Of a stretch of DNA of 64,000 nucleotides, positions 24,745 through 36,729 are shown one piece after another (positions within the stretch are counted from its first letter, which is position 1; each line of letters begins with the position of its first letter). Source of the stretch: Neckera pumila (Eukaryota; Streptophyta; Bryopsida; Hypnales; Neckeraceae); assembly GCA_963969595.1 (NCBI GenBank), contig OZ018414.1, positions 24,101,660 to 24,165,659 on the forward strand, read 5' to 3'. The notes beneath the pieces are model-generated. The model saw only the letters and a program-made list of their open reading frames with translations, did not search any database and was not told the DNA's origin. The position numbers and the translations under genes are program-made.

Positions 24745-26936
24745 CATTAGAAAATTCTCAGCCCTTTGGAAGGCCGCTCCATAGTAACCAAACCAGTCTA
24801 TTAATCGCCTGAGAATTTGTAAAGGCATAGAGCCGCAGTGCATTGTCAGAGTGTGAAATTTGCAAAAGACATTAGAACTCCACTAATGAGGGTGTAGTAG
24901 AAGTTTGCTTAATAATTAGCTGCGTGAGCATACATGGTGATTACTTGGGAAAATTAATCAAATTCAAGAAAATTAAGCAAAATGAAGTGGATTTTCAAGC
25001 TAGTTGTTAGAAAAATTAGAAAACTCTTACGTTTTTCAACTCGCTTCTAAAGTTAGTCACTTAGATTTGGGTGTTTGAAGATGACAAGAGAAGCTCAAAT
25101 GGGGTGATAGGAGGTAGAACAATCCATGTGGGATATGTAATTAGAATTTGTAGTTTCTCAACTGCTCATAGTTAAGTTTAAAGTAGGAACTATGTTAAAA
25201 CTAGAATTTCAAACCTCGTTTAGGCATAGTAAAATAGTTTTTTCCAAAAAACTTTGAACTAAATAAAGTTGGAGAATCAAACTAGTTTTTGTTTTCAAAA
25301 ATCCGTTTGAGGTTTAGAGTCTCCAATAAGAATTTATGAACAAAATTTGGAGAAGGTGTTTGAAAATGTTAAAGAAAATGTCCCTTTCAACCCCTTTTAG
25401 GATTTTGTCCATAACTTTTTACTAGAGGCTCTAAACCTCAAACGGTTTTTGGAGATGAAAACTAGCTTAATTCTACAATTTTGTTTAGTTCAAAGTTTAA
25501 AAAAAAATTCATTTTACTATGCCTAAATGGGGTCTAAAGTTTTAGTTTTAACAGAATTTCAACACTTGACAATGAGTGATCTCTCTTCTAAATATCTTAT
25601 GCCCTTTGAAGATTCACCATAGACAATTGATTTTTCTATAAAAATAACATCTTCACCCTACTTTCTTTCTAATTGTCAATGAATTAAGTCTATCATGATG
25701 CCACTAAAAAAATCTTGATGGTAGATGTCCTTAAATTATTTTTGACATTTGCTTTTTTTCTCATAGCTTGGTTAGAAAACAAGGTATGCAATAATCAAGG
25801 TTAAGGTGCATTGTAATATCTGAATCTTGATTACTTAACTACTAGTACTTGGATTTCAAACCACAGAAAGTCATCGGACATCACAACTTCATATGATTGC
25901 ATACAGGGGAAAAACAAATCATGAAGCACAATTAACCCCTAAAGGCCCAAGGCCTTTTTTTTGCCAAAAAACACCCAAAACTACCATTTTTTTTTAGCAA
26001 AGAGTGAAAAAAAATCAGAATTGTTTTTCTTGCACATCTAACCATAAGATCTGACACCTAACTAGTATGAGAATGTGTGGAAAAAATTTCAGAATTTTTG
26101 ACCGCATAGATTGCAAGATATCTACGTTTAAAGTGAAAAAACAAAATTTTCAGCACATTGTGGGACTGGATTTTTTGACTTTGAACATTTTTAACTTAAA
26201 ATTTTTACACTACAAAGTTTTGAGCTTTAAATTTTTATAGTGGAAAACTGAGTTGGCAATCTACCCAAAAAAAAAAAAAATTCAAAAAAAACTTGATTTT
26301 CATTATTGGAAAATTTGTTAAGTAGAAATAGGTACGAGATAGAAGGAAAATCTAAAATATTCATATATTTTAGATGGAATTAAAATGCACTAATCCCAAT
26401 GGTCAGATTGTTCTAGCAAGTATACTTAACCATGCAAATTTTTTTTTTTTGAAAAATTTGAAAAATTGCATTCCGAAACGAATCCTATAAGTTATTTTTT
26501 TCAAAAAGATGCTCTAACTACTCAAAAAACAAGAATGTCCATAACTTTCTCATAACAAATCCACATGAAATGAATCAAAGCTTTTTAGATAGAAAAAAAT
26601 ATAATCTATGAGAAAAAAAATATTAAAAAAAAAAAAAGTGCAAATTTTTTTACTGCCCGCCGCCCCCTGTTTTGAGCTTATTTGGTCATAACTTTTGTTC
26701 CCGAGCACCGATTGTGAAAAAAGTTATATTCCCATGAAGCAAATCAGTTTCTCTACCTCCCAAAAAAGTTTTAAGAATCAAGAGAAAGTTTCAGCCCATA
26801 GGTACCTGCCCGAAAATGCATTTGTCCCCCGAAGGGACAACCGAGGGGACAACGGGCTTTTAGGGGTTAAATGTAATCGTGGGGTCCTTTCAATTGCTTT
26901 GGGTGACGCTCCAGAGGGCTAAGAATTTCTCTAATG
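24745..26936 (+). mobile_element. CATTA-family long element R3 with nested TTAA element
   Basis: It starts CATTAGAAAATTCTCAGCCC and ends with GGGCTAAGAATTTCTCTAATG-type inverted sequence (first 20 of it shown by the word AAGAATTTCTCTAATG). Without the TTAA element at 25932-26870 it is about 1.26 kb, matching R1 and R2. It carries the same internal foldback around 25190-25560. Confidence 0.83.
25932..26870 (+). mobile_element. TTAA-family element nested in R3
   Basis: TTAA lies at 25932-25935 and 26867-26870 with termini CCCCTAAAGGCCCAAGG and GGGCTTTTAGGGG. It is closely similar to the 20778 copy. R1 carries CAATTTGAATATTATTG where the joined R3 flanks read CAATTAAATGTAATCG, supporting insertion at a TTAA-like site. 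Confidence 0.85.
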
Positions 26937-29039
26937 CTTAGGTTTGTTGTCTGGACACAACCAACTTCAAAGATACATATTTTTTGATTCACAACTTAGA
27001 TATTGTTGATCTTTAGGCCCACATATGTATTCTCTCACCAAATTTTCAAGCATGTCTGTGTCACGCTACCTACTTTGTCCCAACTAAAGTGATACGATGC
27101 CTAATTTGCTTGGAAATCCTCATTTCTGCTGACTTTAGTCTCATGCAAGACTTGAAAGAGACTAAAGGCTTCAATTCTATTCACCTTAGTAAATTCAAAG
27201 TCCTCTTTCCTTACCAAAGTGTCACAAGCATGTCTTTAAGTGAGGGTTGTGACAAAGGTATAGAAAATTTCTACCTTAGGGTGATTGGAAGAAACACTTG
27301 TATTATTTGTTGCATTTTTGAATTCAGCTTTTAAGTACTGTTTGTACTGCAAGTCACCTTTAATACTATTGAGGCAATATTGGATTATGAAATCTGGACG
27401 GTCAATTAAATTTCAAATCTACTATTTTGACAACACGTGATGTTTATCATTGGATGGCAAGGATAGATGGCAATACATAATTCTCCATAAAAACAATCTA
27501 TTGATTGCCAGATTTGAGGCACTATAGGTCCCTACTAGTACTATTGAGTCTTTCTGTGTATCCTGAAATACTATTTTGAGCCACATGTAGCAATTTATGC
27601 TAAAAAAATGAGACTTCTACATTTCTAATTCTCAAACTTAGACCATGCATTTGGAAAACTTATTTCAAAAGTGGCCATTGTTGCCAACTTAGAGCAAAGA
27701 AGGAAGATCAAAGCTAAAACTAGAAAGCCATTTTTATTTCAACATAAATTCAACCTAAATATAAAACACTTTAGACCAATGCAAAACACACTTGGAACAT
27801 GTTTTTCAAAATCCTTCTTCTAAGAAGGTGAATTTCTATTAGAAGTGCTAGCCTACCAAATTTAAAGCCGTACTCTTCAAAAAGGGTCCTTGATAGTCTT
27901 AAAAAACACCAAAATTATATATGTGACATATATTCAAAATTAAATCTCACCTATTGAATTAATTTTGAAACAATCAAAATAATTCAAGTACATTTTCTAT
28001 TGTTATAGGAAGCTTACTTCAAAATCTCATGTTCATTCAATCATTTTTGTAATATTTATGGCACAAAACAACTTCCGCATTGAACTTGTGACGGAAAATA
28101 GGACAGGTGTTCCTTGCAATCACCCCTTAGGGAGCAAAGTCCGATAGAACAAAATACCCCATTGGTACACCAAGTGCTACTAAATTCAGTCTTAATGATA
28201 CTACAATGCTCATCATTCACTACATTTGTCAATGAAGCTAAGAAGATGGTCTTCCTAGCTACGCCAACAAAAACAGTTTTCCTCCATGCGAGAGGCAAAT
28301 CTTGAAAAAATAAAGGAAACAGTTCTACGTGGTGATTTTTGGTAGGTTAGAAATGGAGTTGTTGGTGAGTACTAGGGATCTCCACAATATAACAAGAAGC
28401 CTTTGATAGTTTGATGATGTCTTACTTTGGGAAAAAATAGCAATTATTTCATTTTAGCTTCCATTTTGTAACTTGTGTTTGTGCGTATTATTTTTGCATT
28501 ACAAATGAAAGTTGGAAAAAAACCACAATGCATTCTTCTTAGTAAAGTCATATTCTGTAGTCTTTAAAAGGTAGCACTAAATGTGGGACATAAAGGTGGA
28601 GTATATTATTTGTGTGAATGTTGTAAGCATTGTAATATGCATAGATGTATTGATTTTGGGAGATTCATTGATATGAGGAGACTTCTTTTGGTACAAGTGC
28701 CATTTAGGCCAAATTTTTATCACTATGAGTGAATTTTTTTAATCAAAATTTCCAAAATTATCCAATCAACAATAAGAGAACCTCATTTCCATTCAAAGAT
28801 GGAGGACATTTTACTTAGACATGCTTACACCCAAGTCACTCATTGAAATCAAATCACTACAAGAGAAAGGGGTGTTTTAAGTATAGTCCTAGTAGTATAG
28901 TCTTTTAAGTGATGACCTTTAAGTAAAGTTTTTAGTAAAATTTTACTGAAAAGATTGTCTTTTTTATCATAAGACCTAATGTCCTTCTCAAAGCATGAAA
29001 CAAAGGACCATAAGGTGAACTCAAAGAAGAGACTTTCAA
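26937..29039. other. Intergenic, no gene recognised
   Basis: Open frames of up to about 80 codons near 27089 and, on both strands, 28056-28305 show no recognisable motif. I see no repeat structure of note. Confidence 0.4.
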
Positions 29040-29968
29040 TTAAACCCTAAAGGACCAACATGCGTTTTTTGGCCATAAAGAAATTTTGGGCAGGTACGTG
29101 TGACTAGAGATATCCATATTTGAGGCTGAAAATTTAATAGAAGGTGGGGGCAAGGAATATCTTCATGTGGACCAAGTTTCATGACATTTCAAAATACGAG
29201 TCAAAAGTTGTGACCTAATATGTTACTTTTTTTCGTAACTGGGCAGTTTGGGCAGATCAGAAAAAATCATTTTTTCTAGAGTTTTTTTTTTAAATTGGTT
29301 CTCTACATTTACATATACTTAAGAAGCTTTGAGTCATTACATTTCAATCAATGAGTCAAAAGTTATGAGTTTTTTTGAATTGCGGGCATTTATGGATTCT
29401 CTATTCTAAAAAAGACTTTAAAGTCATTATTTAACTCAATTTTCAATCTTTTTTGAAAAAAATAAAACCCTAGGATGTAGATTGATTATTACAACATTAC
29501 GACCATTAGGATTGATATTTTAATAAATTCCATGATTAAATTTTTAACAATTTAGTATTTTGAATCATTTGCTACTTCTTTCTACTTACTATCTTTTTCC
29601 TATATGTTGTACAATTCCAAATGATGTGAAATTTTTCAAGCAAATAGACAACTTGTTTAGGAAACTGATTTCAAAGAAGCACCACCTTTATCAGCATTTT
29701 TTCATTGAAAAGTGAGCTTGCAAAGTGCAGCTGGCCAGTTTTTTGCAAAATTGAAAAAATGGTTTTCAAGACTTTGAATGCTTATATCTTATGATCCACA
29801 GTGGAATTTTCTGAAATTTTTACCACATGTTTTCAAAATATCATACTACAAGATCCTACAGTTACACGAGTCAAAAATTGTTTTTTCCAAAAATTTGGTA
29901 GTTGTATTATAAATGACAATTTTGGAGCGTTTTTGGTGATTGCATAGTCATGAAACTTTAGGGGTTAA
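29040..29968 (+). mobile_element. TTAA-family element, 0.93 kb
   Basis: TTAA lies at 29040-29043 and 29965-29968; the ends are ACCCTAAAGGACCAACATG and AACTTTAGGGG. It belongs to the same subfamily as 3238-4149 and 45936-46866. It is non-coding. Confidence 0.83.
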
Positions 29969-30046
29969 GAGTTGCGGTAGGGGTCGTGACATTGCTTACA
30001 TAATGTAATATATAATACACTTTACTAGAAAAATCCATCAACAATT

Positions 30047-31000
30047 ATGTTGATAATAGGTTTGTCAAATATAAAATTCAAAAAATTTATAGAAAAAAAA
30101 GATATTTGAATTACCAACATGTGTAGATGTGAGAAACAATTTCACTATTGCCAACTTTGACACCCTCCTAAGGGTTGAAAAATTGCTTATTCATCATAAA
30201 TATTTTTGGATAAGATTATTTTTATGTTGAGAACATGTTTGTTAAATTTCAAGGTCAAAAGATTTGTACATAAAAAAACATTTGAATTCTACCAACATAT
30301 GTAGTTGTAAGAAAAATTTCACTACTGCCAACTTTGACACTATCCCAAGGGCTAAGAAAAAAAAATTTTACCATGAAACTTTTTTTCATGAGGTCATCTC
30401 TATGTTGATAATATGTGTGTCAAATTTCAAGTTCAAAAGATTTACACAAAAACAAATATTCTAATTCTACCCAAATTTGTAGTTCTGAGAATGATTTTTT
30501 ACATCCATGTGAAAATTTTCCCACTAAATGACACTATTACAAAGGCTGAAAAAATCATGATAAATAAGAAAATTTTCAGCCCTTGGGAGGGTGTCAAAAT
30601 TGGCAATAGTGAAATTGTTTCTCACAACTACACATGTTGGTAAATTTCAAATATTTTTTTTTTGAATAGATCTTTTGAACTTGAAATTTGGCATACATAC
30701 TTTCAATATAGAGATGATCTCTTTTAAAAAAAATTCATGGCAAAAAAAATTTCTCCCCTTGAAAGGCTGACTAGCAGTAGTGAAAAAGACTTTAGAGTTA
30801 TACATGTTGGTAGATTTTGAATATCTCTTTTTTCATGAATCTTTTGGCCTTGAAATTTGGTATATGTATTGTTAACATAAAGATGATGATGTGACAAGAA
30901 TTTCATAGTAAAATACCAATGTTTAAGCTCTTGGAAGGCTATCAAAGTTGGCGGCAATGAAATCTCTTTCACTGCAAATTCAAAAATACCATTTTGATTG
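30047..31000. repeat. Head-to-head array of 177-bp repeats
   Basis: Three direct units start at ATGTTGA-type words at 30047, 30224 and 30402 (periods 177 and 178). From about 30565 to 31000 at least two more units continue in the opposite orientation. Shared unit words include TTTGTCAAAT, CCAACATGTGTAG and CAACTTTGACAC. The whole array can fold on itself with its axis near 30560. Confidence 0.8.
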
Positions 31001-31317
31001 GTACCCGACTGCACTAGTACACATTCATGAACAAGTATGAATATATAGAGGGACCTTAAAGATACGTTAATTTTGGATAAGGTAGTCTACTTGAAAAGCG
31101 ACCATTTAAGCCTACCTAATTCATCATTGACAGTAATAGATATTTCAAGCAACATGTCACTTGTTACTAGATAGGAATCACATTTAGAACACGGTCGCTA
31201 TTAGAGCAGACTACCTTAGTGAGTAGGCAAAATATAGCAATAATCCAAGTAAGCTGTCTAATATGATTTCTTTTAACCATGTTAGACCGATGTAGCTACA
31301 AAGTGGCTAATAAATGG

Positions 31318-31687
31318 CATTAGAAAAAAATCAGCCCTCCGGAGGGCTACTCCACGGACCCCTTTAGTACCCTGAAATTTAATTTTAAGGGGTTGAAAAA
31401 ATAGTTTTCCCCTATTTCCGCAAAATTGAAACTGTTGAGATAGTGGCACAGGAATCCAAATTTTCGAATAAAAAACTACTAAAAAATAAAAAATTTAAAA
31501 AATATATAATCTAAAAAAAATATTAAAAAATAAAAATAAAAATTTGAGAAATTTGACTGCTCTGGCGAGTAGTCATACACTCTGACTGCTCACCAAATGC
31601 ACTTTTCCAAATTGACAGGCCATGCTTGAAATAGCGTGGCATGTCAATTTGGAACGGCCCTACCAAAGGCTGATTTTTTTTCTAATG
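31318..31687. mobile_element. CATTA-family MITE, 370 bp
   Basis: The left CATTAGAAAAAAATCAGCC and right GGCTGATTTTTTTTCTAATG are a near-perfect TIR. Just inside the left TIR is a perfect GCCCTCCGGAGGGC palindrome. A second inverted repeat (CCAAATTGACA / TGTCAATTTGG) lies near the right end. Confidence 0.88.
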
Positions 31688-32963
31688 TCAGATATACCCT
31701 GATTTAACTAACAGATGGATGATTTTTATCCTTTTTTGAGAGAGAGTTTTGTGAGTGTATATATATGCATCATTTAGTGGTAGAAAGCCCTTCAATGAGG
31801 AGATAAAAAAATTTCTAAAGAAGAAAATGTTAAATCCGTGTGTTTTTCCTATGAAAAAAGACATGGCTTATAGTTATCTCCAATGAAGCAAACTATTTAT
31901 TTTTCAAAATCTAACCATATATGTGTTTAAAAGAGCTTGCTTAGTAGTGTGCAAATCAATTTTGAATGTGAAATTGCATAGGCGGTGAGATTATAACAAA
32001 AAAAAATGTATATATCTTATTTTTAGTATATTGACCCTCTCCACAATGTTTGAAAAATTTGCAGATAAATTTTTTTTGGAATTAAAGGTGACATGAATAG
32101 CGTGGTTGCAAGAAAGACCAACCGTTTTGGTAGCGTTTTCCACAATACTCATTTTTTTCTTCTAGAATACTATATAATTACAAAAAAAATATAAAAAATA
32201 TAAAAAGATGTTTTATGTATACATGTTTGAAAAGGGTACCTTCAAAAAGAGAAGCATGGAAAAATTCTTAGAGTAGGAGAACCAAAAAATCTCATAAAAT
32301 GTACAAAATGTCATGAAAATAGGTACCTTCACATTTTTATTTGTAAAAAAAAGAAAAAAGATACTTCTGAAAAAAACAAAAATGTCAATTTGGAAGAATT
32401 TTATGATGAAGATGTTTCACCAAAACAATGATCTTAAAACTATCTTATATGTTCAAAAATGTGCACACAAAGGAGCCCTATTAGCATACATATAGATGAC
32501 ATAAAATAAAATGTTTTTAAATTTCCTTTGCTAGAAATATGACTTCCTAGTATAAAAATAAACTACAGAAATTTCAGCTTTAGATCATTAATTTTGGATA
32601 CTCCCTAGTACAAAAAAATCCTAAATTGCAAAGTGTGACAAATTAGCTAAATTGAATGTAAAATATAAAATAATTTCTTAAAAATTTCTGAAAAAATAAG
32701 GGATCTAAATACTACTTGCATTAAATTAGCCATCTCTGATAAAAAAGTTCAAGTTAATCAGGTTCATGCTTCAAAATTTATAGCCGATGATAAAAGAGTC
32801 ACTTTCATTATGATGCAAAATAATACCGGTCCCAATTATTGGGACCAATTTAAAAACAGATGGATTAGTACAATTTTTAGATCTCAAAACAAGTAAAATT
32901 GGCAAGCTTTTCTCAAAGCTACGAAATGAAGTAAAACTGGCAAGCTTTACTCTTACTCTATTG

Positions 32964-32964
32964 G

Positions 32965-33002
<38 letters not shown>
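32964..33002. repeat. TA/TG microsatellite
   Basis: A pure TA run passes directly into a TG run. Confidence 0.95.
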
Positions 33003-34704
33003 CCTTTTAGGACCTCTCAAAAATAAAATATTTCACTTTTACAATGAAAAATGAAAGCTCCCAATAATTAACCGTCAATACTACTCGATTTTTTCTTTAA
33101 ATGGTCAAAGGTATTTACTATCCACACAAAAATGAATCCAAAATTTTCAATTGACCGTACATAGTTGGTTTGGCATTTAGGAGTTAATAAAAGGCCAAAA
33201 GCTTGCATCTTTTGCGATGACAATTCCAAAAACCTATTGTTGTAAAACAATAGAATTTTTTAATGAAAAAACGTTCTATAGAGTAAACCAATCTACGGCA
33301 GGCAAAAATGCAGAATGAGCAGTTTGCTTTGTTGACAATAGCAAAAGAATTCAGATTTTTTTCTATACAAAGGAAAATGTGAGAAATGAAGAGAGAAATT
33401 GAAATCTATTTTTTTGACAAAGTATGAATTTTCTTACAAATTTTTGAAATGTGCTACCCAATTGGCGGTAATGAGTCTCTAGATTACTTAAAAGTTAGTA
33501 AAAATTCATCTTACCACCTAAAGTAGTCACAAAATTTCCTAAAATGGCTACAATACGAGATATTAAAAATATCACTTCTTTTGATGAATTTATCCTTCTG
33601 AAAAGGTAGAAGCTCCTATAGTAGTCACTGATAATCCCAACCTAATGTAGTTATTGATTTGGCCACTAACCAACCTAATGTAGTACTAGTCTCATTATTA
33701 GAAAAGTCTGTCATGGGTTGATGTAAGATTCTAATGGATCATTTCTTAGGTGCTTGTCATGGGTGGTTTACTTTAGAAGACCAAAATTGAAGACATCATG
33801 AATGATTATAAGAAAACTTGTTGATTTTGTTACAATTGAGGTTGTATAAAGAGTAAAAAGAGCATTTGAAAAAAATTTAATAATATGTATACAATTTCTA
33901 AACGACTTTAATAAACATATTTTAGAAAATTTAAAGTCAAAAAGCAAATCTTCAAAATTTATAGACAAAAATTAGTAAATGGAAATTTCAAGAAAATATA
34001 TGTTTTGATGTTTGTATTTATAAAAAAAAACTGAAAAATTAATTTTTTTATTGTTTCCAATTTAAAGGGTTTTCTATTCCACCACTTTCCTTTAATAATA
34101 TTAAGTTTTATAATCCCTACACTCAACTCAATGAAGTGCATTTTGTTAATATTTGCAAGAATTTTTTTTGGATATTTTTAAGAATCTCTTTGATAATCTG
34201 TATTTTTTGAAAAGCTATCCTCAAATTTGCATCTTGAAATCCCATTTTGCGTATTTGAGTTAGAGCTTCAAATCCCATTTTGCATTTTTGAGTTAGAAAT
34301 TGTAGAAAGATTATACCAATTTGGCAAATGTGACATCCAATTAGGGGTTGTTTTTAAATATCAAGACATTTATCAAAAACTTAAAAAACTACCAAAAAAA
34401 AAAATAAGGTATCAATACCTTACCTGCATTATTTTAGTCATTTGGAGTTATAATGCAATAGTTATCAATTAGGATAGAAAACTCAACTACTACAAGTTTG
34501 TAATATGAAATAATATAAGTGTTTTTTGTCATTAGCCTTCTTTAAAATAAGTTTTGAAGGAAAGCTTACCTATATTTTTAGGTGTTATTTTGAACTTAAT
34601 ATAAATATCCATATGGTAAATATAAATGTAAGTATGTATTAACACTAATGTCGTGTTTTTTAATTTAAGTTAATTTTTTGAAGAGTCAAGCTTTATTTAA
34701 GGGA

Positions 34705-34732
34705 ATCTCTCTCTCTCTCTCCCTCTCTCTCT
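34705..34732. repeat. CT microsatellite
   Basis: A CT-dinucleotide run with one interruption. A second CT run lies at about 36062-36081. Confidence 0.95.
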
Positions 34733-36694
34733 TGGGTTCCGTTCCATTTTGGGACAAAGTGAACGTTTTTCATCGATATTATGATTTTTCATCGAGGTTA
34801 TGATTTTTCATTTTACATCGTTCTCATCAATCCATACTTAGAAATTATCTCGGTGCATGTATTGTTTGTATTCTAATTATACATTAGAACTCAATAATCA
34901 TGGGATCTACCAATGGATTTGAATCATGTGTATTCATGAGAAAATATTCCTCCCAGCTCGCATAATAATCGGCTCTTTTACAAAAGCCCCCATTTTATGC
35001 TATGGTTCTCCACATTAACTCCACAACTGCCAAAATTTGCACAGTTACCTACCTGCATTATGGCAAGAGTTAACATGCAATAACTGAAAAGTGGTCCGGC
35101 TTACAAGAATGACGGCTCCATGCTTGGAAAGCACTGATCTTATGGCACCAAAGCAGGGGCGGCTCCACCAAAAGCAAACTTTGCTGTATTTGGGTTCACA
35201 ACGTGACTGGTTCATTGTCCCTAGAGCTGCGTCACTGAAGGAATTACGATTTCATTTTATTGCACCTGCGTGGAGGGAGAGTGGCTGATCCACGGAGAAG
35301 TGCAAGTGGACCCTCCCAAACTCATTCTCAATACTGAGTGGTACCATGGAGAACGAAGGAAAATAGGTTCTTGGAAACAGAGTAGATTTTGCTTATATTG
35401 AACACTTGTGCAGGACTCCAAGTTTCTTGAGTTTTTTGCTGTTCGTTTATGCTGCAACTTGGTGACACGGATAGCAACGGGAATGTTCTGCAGACACCTT
35501 GCATACGTCACGGTTCTAACATTATGTTCGAATTGTGGCATGGGTGCAGGTGAGGAACATTCCCTCCATATTTTGGCACAATCGAATGGCAGAATCACTA
35601 CCTTTTTACTACTTCTACATCTTGTTCACTCATACTTACATTTGTAGAGAGTTAAGGGCAGTCGCATCACTTTGTTTAGCTGGTCACAGGTGCTGGTGTT
35701 TTTATTCTTCAAAAAACTCCTCATATTCTTACGTTACATTATGGTTACATGGTTACATGAGTATGCTTTGAGGTTCACACCTACTGCCTTCTAACTCTTT
35801 TGTGCATGGGATCTCGTGAGAATTCCAGTTTTAATTTTGAAAAAATTTTAAGTTACTCAGTTGAGTAGCTTCGTATAGCTATGATCTATACTGTACCCAC
35901 CCTCCTCCCGGCTGTATTCTGTGAAAATCTCCCAAGTTTTGATTGCAACGGTACTTTCATGAAAGTTCACGCACTGTTAAAAAGGATATTTATCTGTGTG
36001 CTCTGCTTGTCACGAATCCTGGAACTGCATGACATTGCCCGTAATGGGGTGTCATGTCTTCACTCTCTCTCTCTCTCTCTTGGTGTCTTTGGCTAAAAAT
36101 CTAGGATTAGATATTTTAGTATAAAACAAGTTTTATTTAATGAAACAAAATCCAATAATTTTTCTTACATTTGTTTTACGCAAATTCAATTTTTAAAGGG
36201 TTTTCATTCCAAGGATGCATGGTTATATGCCTATAATATGTGAGTAGCCTACCTTGGAATATTCATTTTACATTTTGAAATATTTATTAATATTTATAAA
36301 AGTATCTCTAAATGAATGTCAATTTTTCCATTAAAAACCTTTGATAGAAGTTTTAGCCTTCAAAAGCTAATTTGGATTTGGACATAGAACCTATAGACTA
36401 CCTTTTAGGATTTTCAAATATGAATATCTCCATAATAAGAGGTTATTCATATTTAAAACAAACTTAATTATTTGTCCTCTTCATAACTAATTTTTTTTTA
36501 AATTCTAAATTAGTAAATTCAAAGTATAATTGATCACTGGACAATCATTTAAATAAGATCTACATTTTTTTTGCTACACCTTTCAAAATAAATTGTCAAA
36601 TTTTTGACTAATTATTTAAACATGTCATACTTGCATGCTAGATAAAATGATGAACAAATTACACAACATTGAAGCAAGTTGTTTAGAATTGGAT

Positions 36695-36720
36695 TTAACC
36701 CCTAAAGGACTCTGGATTAA
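36695..36720 (+). mobile_element. Solo TTAA-family terminus
   Basis: TTAACCCCTAAAGGACTCTG is a clean left end, but no right end follows. It marks the approximate left limit of duplicated unit A. Confidence 0.5.
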
Positions 36721-36729
36721 AAAAAAGAC

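Larger units (their letters stand above)
31688..36694. other. Gene-poor 5 kb with simple repeats
   Basis: No gene was recognised. A possible TTAA-element right end (GGCATTTAGGAGTTAA) sits at 33172-33187 without a partner. A 33-bp tandem pair around TTTTGCGTATTTGAGTTAGA lies at about 34233-34300. A GC-richer patch at about 35090-35770 has open frames on both strands, the longest about 113 codons on the minus strand, with no known domain. Confidence 0.4.
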
